Of a stretch of 6,947 nt of DNA, positions 1-6,187 are shown piece after piece. The stretch is taken from positions 1 through 6,947 of the forward strand of contig JAJZKJ010000115.1 in the NCBI GenBank assembly GCA_021804195.1, written 5' to 3'. Both the position numbers and the translations under genes were made by a program. The notes below the pieces were generated by a model. It saw only the letters and a list, made by a program, of their open reading frames with translations. It had not been told where the DNA came from and searched no databases. This stretch comes from Acidobacteriota bacterium. GTDB lineage: Bacteria > Planctomycetota > Phycisphaerae > WQYP01 > JAJZKJ01. Every line of letters starts with the position of its first letter. The stretch's first letter is position 1.

Positions 1-1162
1 ATTTATCCGCCGATCCGACGCCGGGATGGGAAGAATACGCAAACGTCGGAGTTACGCGGCTGTATATGTAACCAGCTCGCCCATATTTGTCGGCGATCCG
101 TTTCTGCGCCGCAAGGATAAGTTTGCTGTTGTCGTACATACCCGGTTTGATGGTGATATCCTTGAGCAGCGCGGTGGTGGGGAAAACGTGGTTGCCGCGC
201 ACCACGATTTTTCTCACACGGTACCGGATGCCGTGATGGATCACGAACTGCACCACCACCCGCGTCAGATCGGAGTTGTACTTGAGGATGTACGACGCGC
301 GGCAATCCAGGTAGCCCTTGCGCATCCACAGGCTGCGCAGCTCGGCCACATCTGCGTTCAGATCGCGGCGGCTGAGAATGCCTTTCTGAATCGGAATCAG
401 CCAGAAGAGCTTCCAGCGCGCTTTGGTCCGCATTTTGAAATGCAGATAAAAAGTGGGGTAGAAATTGTTGTTGAGGAAGCGCACCGCTTCAATATAAGTC
501 CGCGGTCCTTCGGTGATCCGGTAGCGGACGATTCCCTTCACCAGCGATTTTTTATCCAGGCGCACGCGGCAGAACATATAGCCGCGGTCGTGGTAAAGCC
601 GGCGGATAGCCCGTATGTCCGTCTGAAAAATGAAGGGGTCCACCGCCCCGCCGGGATGCGCTAAAATCACTTTTTGCAGGGTGGAACTCCGGATATGCCG
701 GTTTCCCGCCAGCTCCACCGCGTGGATGATCGGACGTTCCCGAACCACGTAACGAATGATGACGCTGTGGTGGCGCGTGGGAATCACCTCGGCGCGGACC
801 GAAACAAACCGCCCCAGCGAGGCGATGGAACGCACATCCACGGCGACTTGCGAGCGGCTATAACTCTCGCCGGGCATGACGCGGATCTGATTCATAATTA
901 AAGCGCGATCCGACGGCTTATTGCCGACGATCTGCACTTGCGCGATCGGCCAGCCAACGAAGGGGCCGATTGTTCGGGCGGTGGAGGCGCGGACAGCGCG
1001 GCTGGCGGCGGGGCGGGTGGCCCTGGCAGTTCCGGTGGCGGGCGCGGCCGCGAGCCGCCCCAGACCGACCAGGAACAAAATCAGTATGCCCAGCGCCGCG
1101 GGAAAACCTTGTGAACGTGGAACATGGTTCCCACTGCGGCGTCTTGACGCGATTGCCTGCAT
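1..1162 (-). CDS. bamA: BamA/Omp85-type outer membrane assembly factor, POTRA region (partial, C-terminus beyond left edge)
   Basis: The frame is open from about 1192 down to base 1 with no stop, giving 387 residues from the ATG at 1162. Residues 23-42 form a hydrophobic signal-peptide core (LGILILFLVGLG, then AAAPA). An Ala/Arg/Thr-rich linker follows, then four consecutive POTRA-like modules at about 73-143, 145-219, 222-311 and 312 to the edge. Each opens with a beta strand and a G-N/N-N turn (VQIVGNK, VELAGNR, VRFLNNN, IVVRGNH) and ends with an RGY/KGY-type helix-strand and a basic or EGP/HHG end. In BamA these periplasmic modules receive unfolded outer-membrane proteins and deliver them to the beta-barrel; a fifth POTRA and the barrel should lie beyond the left edge. 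The start is uncertain: the ATG at 1162 has a weak GGACGGA upstream and a more normal signal-peptide n-region, while an in-frame ATG at 1192 adds ten residues. A related Omp85 protein such as TamA is possible, but the POTRA number favours BamA. Confidence 0.85.
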   Translation of the reverse strand, partial: MQAIASRRRSGNHVPRSQGFPAALGILILFLVGLGRLAAAPATGTARATRPAASRAVRASTARTIGPFVGWPIAQVQIVGNKPSDRALIMNQIRVMPGESYSRSQVAVDVRSIASLGRFVSVRAEVIPTRHHSVIIRYVVRERPIIHAVELAGNRHIRSSTLQKVILAHPGGAVDPFIFQTDIRAIRRLYHDRGYMFCRVRLDKKSLVKGIVRYRITEGPRTYIEAVRFLNNNFYPTFYLHFKMRTKARWKLFWLIPIQKGILSRRDLNADVAELRSLWMRKGYLDCRASYILKYNSDLTRVVVQFVIHHGIRYRVRKIVVRGNHVFPTTALLKDITIKPGMYDNSKLILAAQKRIADKYGRAGYIYSRVTPTFAYSSHPGVGSADK

Positions 1163-1206
1163 GAATCTGTTCCGTCCGTACCGAGCCGTCATTGTGAATC
1201 CACGAG

Positions 1207-1222
1207 GGCGACGCCCGTCGCC
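1207..1222. repeat. Inverted repeat in the leader of bamA
   Basis: GGCGACG and CGTCGCC (7 bp each) are separated by two bases. On the minus strand it lies about 44 bases before the ATG at 1162 and 14 bases before the alternative ATG at 1192. If the upstream start is used, the hairpin would sit next to the ribosome binding region and could affect translation. That role is an inference; the pairing is seen directly. Confidence 0.5.
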
Positions 1223-1294
1223 GCGCGGGTAAAAAGCGTGCCGTAGTTTAGCCGCAGCAAGCGCGATTGTGAATTGGTTTAACCGCGGACTGTC

Positions 1295-1310
1295 GCGGGC
1301 CTTGGCCCGC
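1295..1310. repeat. GC hairpin between rnc and bamA
   Basis: GCGGGC, CTTG, GCCCGC forms a 6-bp stem with a CTTG loop on the plus strand, or a 7-bp stem with a two-base loop. In the rnc-to-bamA (minus) direction the loop reads CAAG. No T-tract follows on either strand, so a simple intrinsic terminator is not supported. Confidence 0.5.
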
Positions 1311-1331
1311 ACCAGGCCGGTGACCGTTTTT

Positions 1332-1353
1332 AGAGCCTGTCCGGACAGGCTCT
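1332..1353. repeat. Perfect 22-base palindrome 3' of rnc
   Basis: AGAGCCTGTCC (1332-1342) is followed directly by its exact reverse complement GGACAGGCTCT (1343-1353). As RNA this gives a 9-bp stem with a CCGG loop; as DNA it is a two-fold symmetric site. It lies 66 bases past the rnc stop. On the plus strand it is preceded by TTTTT, so on the minus strand A's follow it. The U-tract of an intrinsic terminator for rnc is therefore missing. It may be a dispersed palindromic repeat, a protein site or an RNA-processing hairpin. Confidence 0.6.
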
Positions 1354-1365
1354 CAGCCGCGGCTG
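1354..1365. repeat. 12-base palindrome adjoining the 22-base palindrome
   Basis: CAGCCGCGGCTG is self-complementary and begins at the base after the 22-base palindrome, making a tandem pair of symmetric sites. Short GC palindromes are frequent in such DNA, so taken alone it is weak evidence; the direct adjacency is what makes it notable. Confidence 0.4.
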
Positions 1366-1418
1366 CCCGGCCCGCACCGTGGGCGAAAACCCGCGGCCGT
1401 CGTCACAATTTTATAACT

Positions 1419-2171
1419 TTATCCGTGAACGGTTACGTTTTTTACGCGGCGCAAGGCGGATTCGTCCGGTTCGAGGCTCGTTTCGTCGATGGCGTTAAGG
1501 GCCTGGAGCGCCAGGAACGCGGCCCGCTGCTCGGCCTGCTTCTTGGTTGATTCCCAAGCCGGCTCAAATTCGCGGTCCGCAATCCGTACCCGCACTTGAA
1601 ACGACTTTTTATGATCCGGGCCGCTTTCGCCAAGCACGTCGTACGCGGGAACGCAGCCGAAGGTTCGCTGCGCATGCTGTTGCAGCAATGATTTGAAATT
1701 CTGGTGATGGGCGCTGGAGGCGTAGAAGTCGATCCACTTCCGCATGTGCCGCAATACAAACCGCCGCGCTTCCTCGAATCCGGCATCGAGATAAATCGCC
1801 CCAACCACCGACTCCAACACGCCGGCCGCCAGGCTGGCGGGAAGGCGGCCCGGCCTTTCCATACCCGGGCCGACCCGGATCAGATCCGTCAGGCCGATGG
1901 CGTTGCTCACTTTGGCGCAAGTTTTTCGGCTCACCACCGCCGACTTAAGAATCGTTAACTGTCCTTCCGCCCAGTCCGGGAATGATTCATACACATAGCG
2001 GCATATCACCAGCCCCAGAACGGCGTCGCCCAGGAACTCCAGCCGTTCGTTGGACAAGAGCCGATCGGTCGCGCAGGAGGCGTGGGTAAGCGCTTCATTG
2101 AGCAGTCGCGCGTCATGAAAGCGGTGCTCCAGGATACCCTGGCATTGTTCGAGGATTTCCAGTGAAACCAT
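1419..2171 (-). CDS. rnc: Ribonuclease III
   Basis: Cuts double-stranded RNA, normally in rRNA precursor processing and mRNA turnover, in the cytoplasm. The 250 residues match the usual bacterial length. The N-terminal nuclease domain (about 3-150) carries the signature NERLEFLGDAV (41-51), containing the metal-binding E42, E45 and D49. The second catalytic motif, LAAGVLESVVGAIYLD (114-129), keeps Glu120 but has Gly117 where the family has Asp (E. coli D114). The C-terminal dsRNA-binding domain (about 158-228) shows NFKSLLQQ, GPDHKKSF and STKKQAEQRAA. A 22-residue charged tail follows. The ATG start fits the family (ALTHAS motif at 27-32), with AGGGTG about 9 bases upstream. It lies 97 bases after the pseudouridine synthase gene on the same strand, so co-transcription is possible. 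Family assignment is firm; full catalytic competence is not assured given Gly117. Confidence 0.95.
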   Translation of the reverse strand: MVSLEILEQCQGILEHRFHDARLLNEALTHASCATDRLLSNERLEFLGDAVLGLVICRYVYESFPDWAEGQLTILKSAVVSRKTCAKVSNAIGLTDLIRVGPGMERPGRLPASLAAGVLESVVGAIYLDAGFEEARRFVLRHMRKWIDFYASSAHHQNFKSLLQQHAQRTFGCVPAYDVLGESGPDHKKSFQVRVRIADREFEPAWESTKKQAEQRAAFLALQALNAIDETSLEPDESALRRVKNVTVHG

Positions 2172-2268
2172 AAGTTAAACACCCTGCGCCGCGCGATAAG
2201 CGGCTCTAAGAGAGACTTTTACGCTCCGGGAAGCGGTTGGCGCCGCCGGTCGGCTCGGTTTCGTGAGC

Positions 2269-3327
2269 CTATCGCTGTGCTTTCAATCGGTTTATCGCCC
2301 GTAGCGTCCCCAATAATTTATCCATATCCGCCGGCAATGGCGCCTCCAGAAGCATTCGTTGGAAGCTCAGGGGATGCACAAATTGCAGTTTCCAGGCATG
2401 CAGCGCCTGCCGCCGGATCAGGGCAACTGGAGATTTATCGGACTGTCCCATGATATCCCGCAGAGAAATCTCGCGACCACCGTACATCCCATCGCCGACG
2501 ATCGGGCAGCCGATATAGCTTAAGTGAACCCGCAACTGGTGCGTACGCCCGGTTTTCGGAGAAAGTTCCAGCAGTGTGAAATATTTGAATCGTTCCCGCA
2601 CCCGGTAAACGCTCTGCGCCGGCCGCCCGATATCGTTCCGCACGGCATATTTTTCCCGCTCGTGCGGATGCACCGCCAGCGGTGCGTCAATTTGATCGCT
2701 TTCCAGCGGCGGCGATCCGTGTACCACCGCCAGGTACGTCTTGTGGATGGTGCGGCGTTCGAACTGGCCGGCGAGTCGCCAGTGGGCCTCATCGGTTTTG
2801 GCGATCAGAATAAGCCCCGTGGTGTTCCGGTCCAACCGATGGATAATTCCCGGCCGCCAGGGATCGCCGCCGGTGGAAAGCGTACCTTCTGTTTTTTGCG
2901 CATGATGCAGCAACGCATTGATCAGCGTGCCGGTCCAGTGCCCGCGGGCCGGATGCACCAGCAAATCGGCCTGCTTGTTGATCGCAATCAGAGCCTCGTC
3001 TTCATAAATAATTTCCAGTGGAATGTCTTCCGGAAGCATCGCGCGTTCGACTACCGGCGGGAGCGCCAGTTCCACCCTGTCACCGGACCGCAGAACGGCG
3101 CCGGCTTTGGCCACCCGTCCGTTCACCTGGATGGCTCCCGCCTTAATAAGCTTTTGGAGCATTGTCCGCGAATGGTGGGGTAATCGGTCGCGCAGATATA
3201 CATCCAGGCGTTTGCGCAGATCGCGGCGAATCCGGAAACAATGCTGTTCCAGCCCATCGTCAGAATATTCGGCCTGGGTCGGCGGCGCCGCCAAATCATC
3301 CGTTGTATGGATTGGAACTTCCTGCAT
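2269..3327 (-). CDS. RluA/RluD-family 23S rRNA pseudouridine synthase with S4 domain
   Basis: Isomerises specific uridines in large-subunit rRNA to pseudouridine. With the ATG at 3327 the product has 352 residues. An S4 RNA-binding domain (about 31-88: RLDVYLRDRLPHHSRTMLQKLI, then INVNG-like IQVNGRVAKAG) precedes the catalytic domain. This contains INKQADLLVHPA (about 116-127), the catalytic motif GIIHRLDRNTTG (160-171, nucleophile Asp166) and SPKTGRTHQLRVHLSYIGCPIVGD (about 256-279). These are typical of RluD/RluC/RluA-like enzymes; which uridines are modified cannot be read from sequence. The frame stays open upstream to a GTG at 3411, adding 28 non-conserved residues. I prefer 3327 because family members begin shortly before S4, and because a promoter-like element sits directly upstream of the ATG. 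That GTG has AGGG touching it, too close to act as a normal ribosome site. It reads toward rnc and may be transcribed with it. Confidence 0.9.
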   Translation of the reverse strand: MQEVPIHTTDDLAAPPTQAEYSDDGLEQHCFRIRRDLRKRLDVYLRDRLPHHSRTMLQKLIKAGAIQVNGRVAKAGAVLRSGDRVELALPPVVERAMLPEDIPLEIIYEDEALIAINKQADLLVHPARGHWTGTLINALLHHAQKTEGTLSTGGDPWRPGIIHRLDRNTTGLILIAKTDEAHWRLAGQFERRTIHKTYLAVVHGSPPLESDQIDAPLAVHPHEREKYAVRNDIGRPAQSVYRVRERFKYFTLLELSPKTGRTHQLRVHLSYIGCPIVGDGMYGGREISLRDIMGQSDKSPVALIRRQALHAWKLQFVHPLSFQRMLLEAPLPADMDKLLGTLRAINRLKAQR

Positions 3328-3333
3328 GGCCGT

Positions 3334-3362
3334 ATTGTATATCTCGAAGGCGATTTTGTATA
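3334..3362 (-). promoter_or_regulatory. Candidate promoter for the pseudouridine synthase gene (possibly leaderless)
   Basis: On the minus strand TATACA (3362-3357) and TACAAT (3339-3334) are separated by 17 bases, resembling sigma-70 -35 and -10 boxes (4/6 and 5/6 matches). The -10 box ends six bases before the ATG at 3327, so the expected transcript start falls on or near the A of the ATG. No convincing Shine-Dalgarno sequence is present upstream of this ATG, consistent with leaderless initiation. This is inferred from base pattern only. Confidence 0.35.
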
Positions 3363-3383
3363 AGCCCGTCTTCCGGCTATACT
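3356..3383 (+). promoter_or_regulatory. Candidate promoter for the prepilin-like gene
   Basis: On the plus strand TTGTAT (3356-3361) and TATACT (3378-3383) are spaced 16 bases apart, resembling -35 and -10 boxes. A transcript starting near 3390 would have a leader of about 160 bases before the ATG at 3551. Its -35 box overlaps that of the opposite candidate promoter. Moderate to low confidence. Confidence 0.35.
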
Positions 3384-3412
3384 TAAAGGAGCGAAGGTAG
3401 GCCACCGACACC

Positions 3413-3435
3413 CTGGCGCGGCCCGCGGGCGCCAG
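3413..3435. repeat. GC-rich inverted repeat in the divergent intergenic region
   Basis: CTGGCGC (3413-3419) and GCGCCAG (3429-3435) pair across nine bases that include part of the palindrome GCCCGCGGGC (3421-3430), so two mutually exclusive foldings are possible. It lies in the presumed leader of the prepilin-like gene and just outside the longest possible reading frame of the pseudouridine synthase. It is not followed by a T-tract. Confidence 0.4.
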
Positions 3436-3550
3436 TGGACCTATTTAAACCACCGGGCCTTTGGGCGCTGCCAGAGAACACACGCCATGGCGCGGTAGCC
3501 GCGAAACGGAGTGTTTTTCCTGCGGGTGGACGCGGGAAGGGAATTTCAGT

Positions 3551-4591
3551 ATGTCGCGCAGGGTTAAAAATCGTCAAGATATCCGGAATCGCGGGCGGCG
3601 GTGTGGTTTCACCCTCATCGAGTTGCTGGTGGTAATCAGCGTGATCGCCATCCTCATTGCCATACTTATACCCACGCTGCACAGGGCCGTCGTCCAAGCC
3701 GATCGTGTGACATGTGCGGCCCACCTCCGGCAGATTGGTTCGGCATTTCATGAATATGCCGCCCAGAATCGCAACAGGTATCCAACTCCCTATGACACGG
3801 CCAAGGCCAATCTACAAAAATATTACGTTAATCCTAGTAACTCGAATGTATTCGTTCCTCCCGGTTCACTCTATGGCTATGGCCCAGCTCACTCAGCCCC
3901 TTATTACCTGCCTTTTGGGCCGGAGGGCACGCCAGCCGTTCCTTACAACGCCCCGTTGGGTTTGGCCCTTCTTTACACCACGGGATTCATTACCGCATCC
4001 AATACCTCGATCTTCTACTGCACCCAACCCGGCTATTTTGGTCCCCTGACTTTGGGCGCGGGATACATGCCCACCGCTATTGCCAATGCCAAGGCGGTCG
4101 CCGGCGTGAATGTGTCTCCTACGATTAACTGGTCCACTGTGTACGCCGGTTATTGCTATTGGTATCAACGCCCGTACATCGGCGCCCAGAATACGCCCAA
4201 TCCGCTCACACCCGATGCTTCCGCCGCCAATGGCTGGAATGACGACAGCAATTCGAATGCGGGCATTGTACCGGACATGAAGCATCCATTCGTGCAAAAT
4301 ACATATCAAAATACATCATCTGGATCTGGTTCCAAATTGGCCTACAACGGCCAAGACGGCATCCTGGCCGGCGATATTGACGTTGCCGCCGGCGGGCCGC
4401 CGAATCCGAACTGGACTATTCCCGCCGGCACCCTTGGCGCTTACCCCGCCGCGGTGTGGTCGAATCATGTCTCGGCGAGCGGAAGGCCCGCCGGCGGCAA
4501 CATCCTCTACAACAACGGCTCCGTGCAGTGGCTTAAAATCGACCAGATGACCCCGGGCTACATTTTCGACGGACTTTATTTCTATCGCTGA
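3551..4591 (+). CDS. Prepilin-type N-terminal cleavage/methylation domain protein (type II secretion/pseudopilin-like)
   Basis: The 346-residue product has a basic leader ([19 protein letters not shown]) followed by [20 protein letters not shown]. This is the class III signal: prepilin peptidase would cut between Gly19 and Phe20, and Glu24 is the +5 glutamate. The hydrophobic helix spans 20-40. [10 protein letters not shown] (54-63) matches the CxxxLRQIG motif of planctomycete pilin-like proteins. The Gly/Asn/Pro/Tyr-rich body ends in [22 protein letters not shown] (306-327), resembling the H-x9-DG segment of DUF1559-like proteins, but with Asn-Gly instead of Asp-Gly. The ATG at 3551 is chosen because GGAAGGGAA lies just upstream and it gives a normal short leader; the frame is open back to 3461, but that would add 30 residues before the leader. 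The gene stands alone and no pilus assembly genes are nearby, so its partner and substrate are unknown. Confidence 0.9.
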   Translation: MSRRVKNRQDIRNRGRRCGFTLIELLVVISVIAILIAILIPTLHRAVVQADRVTCAAHLRQIGSAFHEYAAQNRNRYPTPYDTAKANLQKYYVNPSNSNVFVPPGSLYGYGPAHSAPYYLPFGPEGTPAVPYNAPLGLALLYTTGFITASNTSIFYCTQPGYFGPLTLGAGYMPTAIANAKAVAGVNVSPTINWSTVYAGYCYWYQRPYIGAQNTPNPLTPDASAANGWNDDSNSNAGIVPDMKHPFVQNTYQNTSSGSGSKLAYNGQDGILAGDIDVAAGGPPNPNWTIPAGTLGAYPAAVWSNHVSASGRPAGGNILYNNGSVQWLKIDQMTPGYIFDGLYFYR

Positions 4592-4594
4592 TTC

Positions 4595-5617
4595 TTAGAT
4601 GACCCGGTCCACGGCTGCGGCGATTCTGCGCAGCGAGCCCGTCAGGGATTGGAGAACCCCCGGCGTGATCGACTGGGCGCCATCGGTCAGCGCATGCGCG
4701 GGATCCGCATGGCATTCGATGAGCAGGCCATCGGCCCCGCAGGCCACCGCCGCCCGGCACATGTCCGGAACCAGATGCGCATGGCCCGTTCCCTGGGAGG
4801 GGTCTACAATGATCGGTAAATGGCTGATCCGATGCGCCTCCGGCACGACCGCCAGCGGCAGCGTGTTGCGGCAGTAGGTTTCAAATGTGCGGATGCCGCG
4901 CTCGCAGAGAATTACATGGCCGTTGCCGCGGGAAATGACGTATTCCGCCGCCAGCAGAAACTCTTCCAGTGTGGCCGAGAGGCCGCGCTTCAACAGCACC
5001 GGCTTGGATTGCTCCCCCACCGCCAAGAGCAGGTTGTAATTCTGCATGTTGCGGGCGCCCACCTGGAGCACATCGGCGTAGCGGGCGACCAGTTGAACCT
5101 GATCAATCGACATCACCTCCGTCACCACCGCCAAGCCGGTTTGCTCCCGCGCCTCAGCGAGAATTTCCAGGCCTTTTTCGCCCAGCCCCTGAAACGCATA
5201 GGGGCTGGTCCGCGGCTTAAACGCGCCGCCCCGCAGACCCGTCGCGCCAGCCTCTTTGACCGCGTGGGCAATTTCCAGCAACCTGGAGCGATCTTCCACC
5301 GAGCACGGCCCGGCGATCAGGGCCAGTTTTTTTCCGCCGGCCGACCCGCCCAGACGTCCGCCCAGCGGCACGATGGTCCGCTCTTTTTTCACTTCGCGGG
5401 AGGCCATTTTGTATGGCGCCAGCACCGGTATGACCTTTTCCACACCGGGAACATTTTCCAGTTTGTCCTTGTCTTTCTGGCGATCGTCGCCGATCACGCC
5501 CACCACCGTGCGCTCGGCGCCGACGATAATATGCTCGCGCAAACCCATTTCATGGATGAGACTGACCACGTAATCCACCTGGGACCGAGTCGCACCCTGT
5601 TCCATCACGATAATCAT
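4595..5617 (-). CDS. aroF: 3-deoxy-7-phosphoheptulonate (DAHP) synthase, type I-beta with N-terminal ferredoxin-like domain
   Basis: Condenses phosphoenolpyruvate and erythrose 4-phosphate to DAHP, the first step of the shikimate pathway to Phe, Tyr and Trp. The 340 residues match the Thermotoga-type enzyme. An N-terminal ferredoxin-like regulatory domain (about 1-70: [29 protein letters not shown]) precedes the TIM barrel. Visible barrel motifs are IAGPCSVED (101-109, metal ligand Cys105), [21 protein letters not shown] (129-149), QVGARNMQN (185-193), LLKRG (208-212), LIECHADP (299-306, Glu301) and ALTDGAQS (309-316, Asp312). The segment VDPSQGTG (271-278) has Gln275 where the family has the metal-binding His. 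The start is firm: GGAGGAA lies about 8 bases before the ATG at 5617. The frame is open to 6046, but that upstream part resembles no known domain. The family's ferredoxin-like domain mediates Tyr/Phe feedback inhibition in Thermotoga, so similar control is plausible. Confidence 0.95.
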   Translation of the reverse strand: MIIVMEQGATRSQVDYVVSLIHEMGLREHIIVGAERTVVGVIGDDRQKDKDKLENVPGVEKVIPVLAPYKMASREVKKERTIVPLGGRLGGSAGGKKLALIAGPCSVEDRSRLLEIAHAVKEAGATGLRGGAFKPRTSPYAFQGLGEKGLEILAEAREQTGLAVVTEVMSIDQVQLVARYADVLQVGARNMQNYNLLLAVGEQSKPVLLKRGLSATLEEFLLAAEYVISRGNGHVILCERGIRTFETYCRNTLPLAVVPEAHRISHLPIIVDPSQGTGHAHLVPDMCRAAVACGADGLLIECHADPAHALTDGAQSITPGVLQSLTGSLRRIAAAVDRVI

Positions 5618-5664
5618 GCGCCGTTCCTCCAAAAAAGTCGGGCGTTTTACTTCTCCGCGGTTGT

Positions 5665-5693
5665 CCCCGCCCCCCCCGCCGCAAACCCACCCC
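5665..5693 (-). other. G-tract / possible G-quadruplex in the spacer before aroF
   Basis: On the minus strand this stretch has G-runs of 4, 3, 8 and 4, spaced by 1, 8 and 1 bases. The 8-G run is at 5677-5670. It lies between the short ORF (ends 5734) and the aroF ribosome site (near 5626). Such runs can fold into a quadruplex in RNA or DNA, though one loop is slightly longer than the usual 7-base limit. The rest of the 5618-5733 spacer shows no other clear signal. Confidence 0.35.
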
Positions 5694-5733
5694 GGCATCG
5701 CTCGCGGAGGGGCGAATTTCCGGAGCTTTCGTG

Positions 5734-5862
5734 TCACTTTCGCCAAAGTTGCTCCGCGCTTGTACTGCGGACCAACTCGCTTTCGATCCGCCGGGCCAGT
5801 CGCAGGGCCTTCTCCGCCAAGCCCAGACCCGCATCGAGATTTTGTTGCAGATAGGTTTTCAC
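5734..5862 (-). CDS. Short ORF (42 aa) upstream of aroF, unrecognised
   Basis: A GTG start at 5862 is preceded by GAGGAG with 8 bases between, one of the two best ribosome sites in the window. The frame ends with TGA at 5734-5736. The product begins [14 protein letters not shown] and ends SAEQLWRK. Residues 13-32 ([20 protein letters not shown]) look like an amphipathic, Arg/Glu-rich helix. There is no signal peptide or membrane segment. It reads in the same direction as aroF, 116 bases before it, and probably shares its transcript. Aromatic residues are only Tyr4 and Trp40, with no run of Phe/Tyr/Trp codons, so it is not a classic attenuation leader peptide. It could be a small regulatory protein, a translated leader, or chance; the strong ribosome site and position support expression. 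I do not recognise a family. Confidence 0.5.
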   Translation of the reverse strand: MKTYLQQNLDAGLGLAEKALRLARRIESELVRSTSAEQLWRK

Positions 5863-5902
5863 GATCCGAACTCCTCAAAAGCGGACGATACCATAAAGAT
5901 TT

Positions 5903-5924
5903 AAGCCCGTCTTTCGGCGGGCTT
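5903..5924. repeat. Hairpin upstream of the short ORF and aroF
   Basis: AAGCCCGTC and GGCGGGCTT pair around TTTC. On plus-strand RNA this is 9 bp including one U-G pair; on minus-strand RNA the inner pair becomes C-A, leaving a 7-bp stem. It lies about 40 bases before the GTG of the short ORF. There is no adjacent T-tract on plus; on minus it is followed by AAATCTTT, a poor U-tract. It could be a remnant terminator or a leader structure. Confidence 0.4.
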
Positions 5925-6094
5925 CCATTGAATTCCTCAAGATAAAACTGGAAACTCTCAAGCCCGCGGACCCAATCCGGTAAAATAAAAGAACCAGAAC
6001 CGGTCATGCGCACCGGCGGGCAAGGGTCGAATTGCGAGAGCCACATGGTTCATATCTCAACTATGACCGCAAGCATATCCAAAGTCAAACGGTG
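5925..6094. other. Intergenic stretch between the aroF leader and the tRNA promoter, no gene seen
   Basis: No reading frame with a credible start and ribosome site is visible on either strand. The minus strand contains CCGGT, seven bases, ACCGG, then a T-rich stretch (about 6016 down to 5980), which is weakly terminator-like. No gene would need it there. The aroF promoter is expected in this stretch or just downstream of it, but I could not pick a convincing -35/-10 pair. Confidence 0.4.
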
Positions 6095-6123
6095 TTGGAT
6101 AACCAGCGGGGCATTGCTATGAT
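6095..6123 (+). promoter_or_regulatory. Promoter of tRNA-Thr
   Basis: TTGGAT (6095-6100) and TATGAT (6118-6123) are separated by exactly 17 bases, close to the sigma-70 consensus (-10 matches 5/6). The predicted start near 6130 gives a tRNA precursor with a leader of about 58 bases, which includes an inverted repeat. Confidence 0.55.
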
Positions 6124-6136
6124 ACACTCACAATCG

Positions 6137-6171
6137 CCAATAAAAGCAACGGGAAAAACTGGTTTTATTGG
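6137..6171. repeat. 9-bp inverted repeat in the tRNA-Thr leader
   Basis: CCAATAAAA (6137-6145) and TTTTATTGG (6163-6171) are perfect inverted copies separated by 17 bases. The pair lies between the promoter and the tRNA 5' end (6188), so it would be transcribed. It could be an operator-like site or a leader hairpin acting in processing or attenuation. Only the symmetry is observed. Confidence 0.5.
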
Positions 6172-6187
6172 TAAATCCGCATTGGTT

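Noticed and set aside
26..664. Plus-strand open frame of 212 codons
   Set aside because: It is the antisense shadow of the POTRA-coding minus strand, which shows clear family motifs. The shadow has no recognisable domain.
1332..1353. Intrinsic terminator for rnc
   Set aside because: The stem is strong, but A's rather than T's follow it in the direction of rnc transcription.
2524..3183. Plus-strand open frame of 219 codons
   Set aside because: It is antisense to the catalytic and S4 domains of the pseudouridine synthase and has no motif or good ribosome site.
4820..5854. Plus-strand open frame of 344 codons
   Set aside because: It is antisense to aroF along its length; high GC content makes long shadow frames common. 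No recognisable domain.
5903..5924. Intrinsic terminator
   Set aside because: No good T-tract follows on either strand, and no gene ends next to it. Kept only as a hairpin.
5618..6046. N-terminal extension of aroF by 143 codons
   Set aside because: The ATG at 5617 has a strong ribosome site and matches the family N-terminus exactly. The extension is low-complexity, overlaps the short ORF in another frame and resembles no domain.
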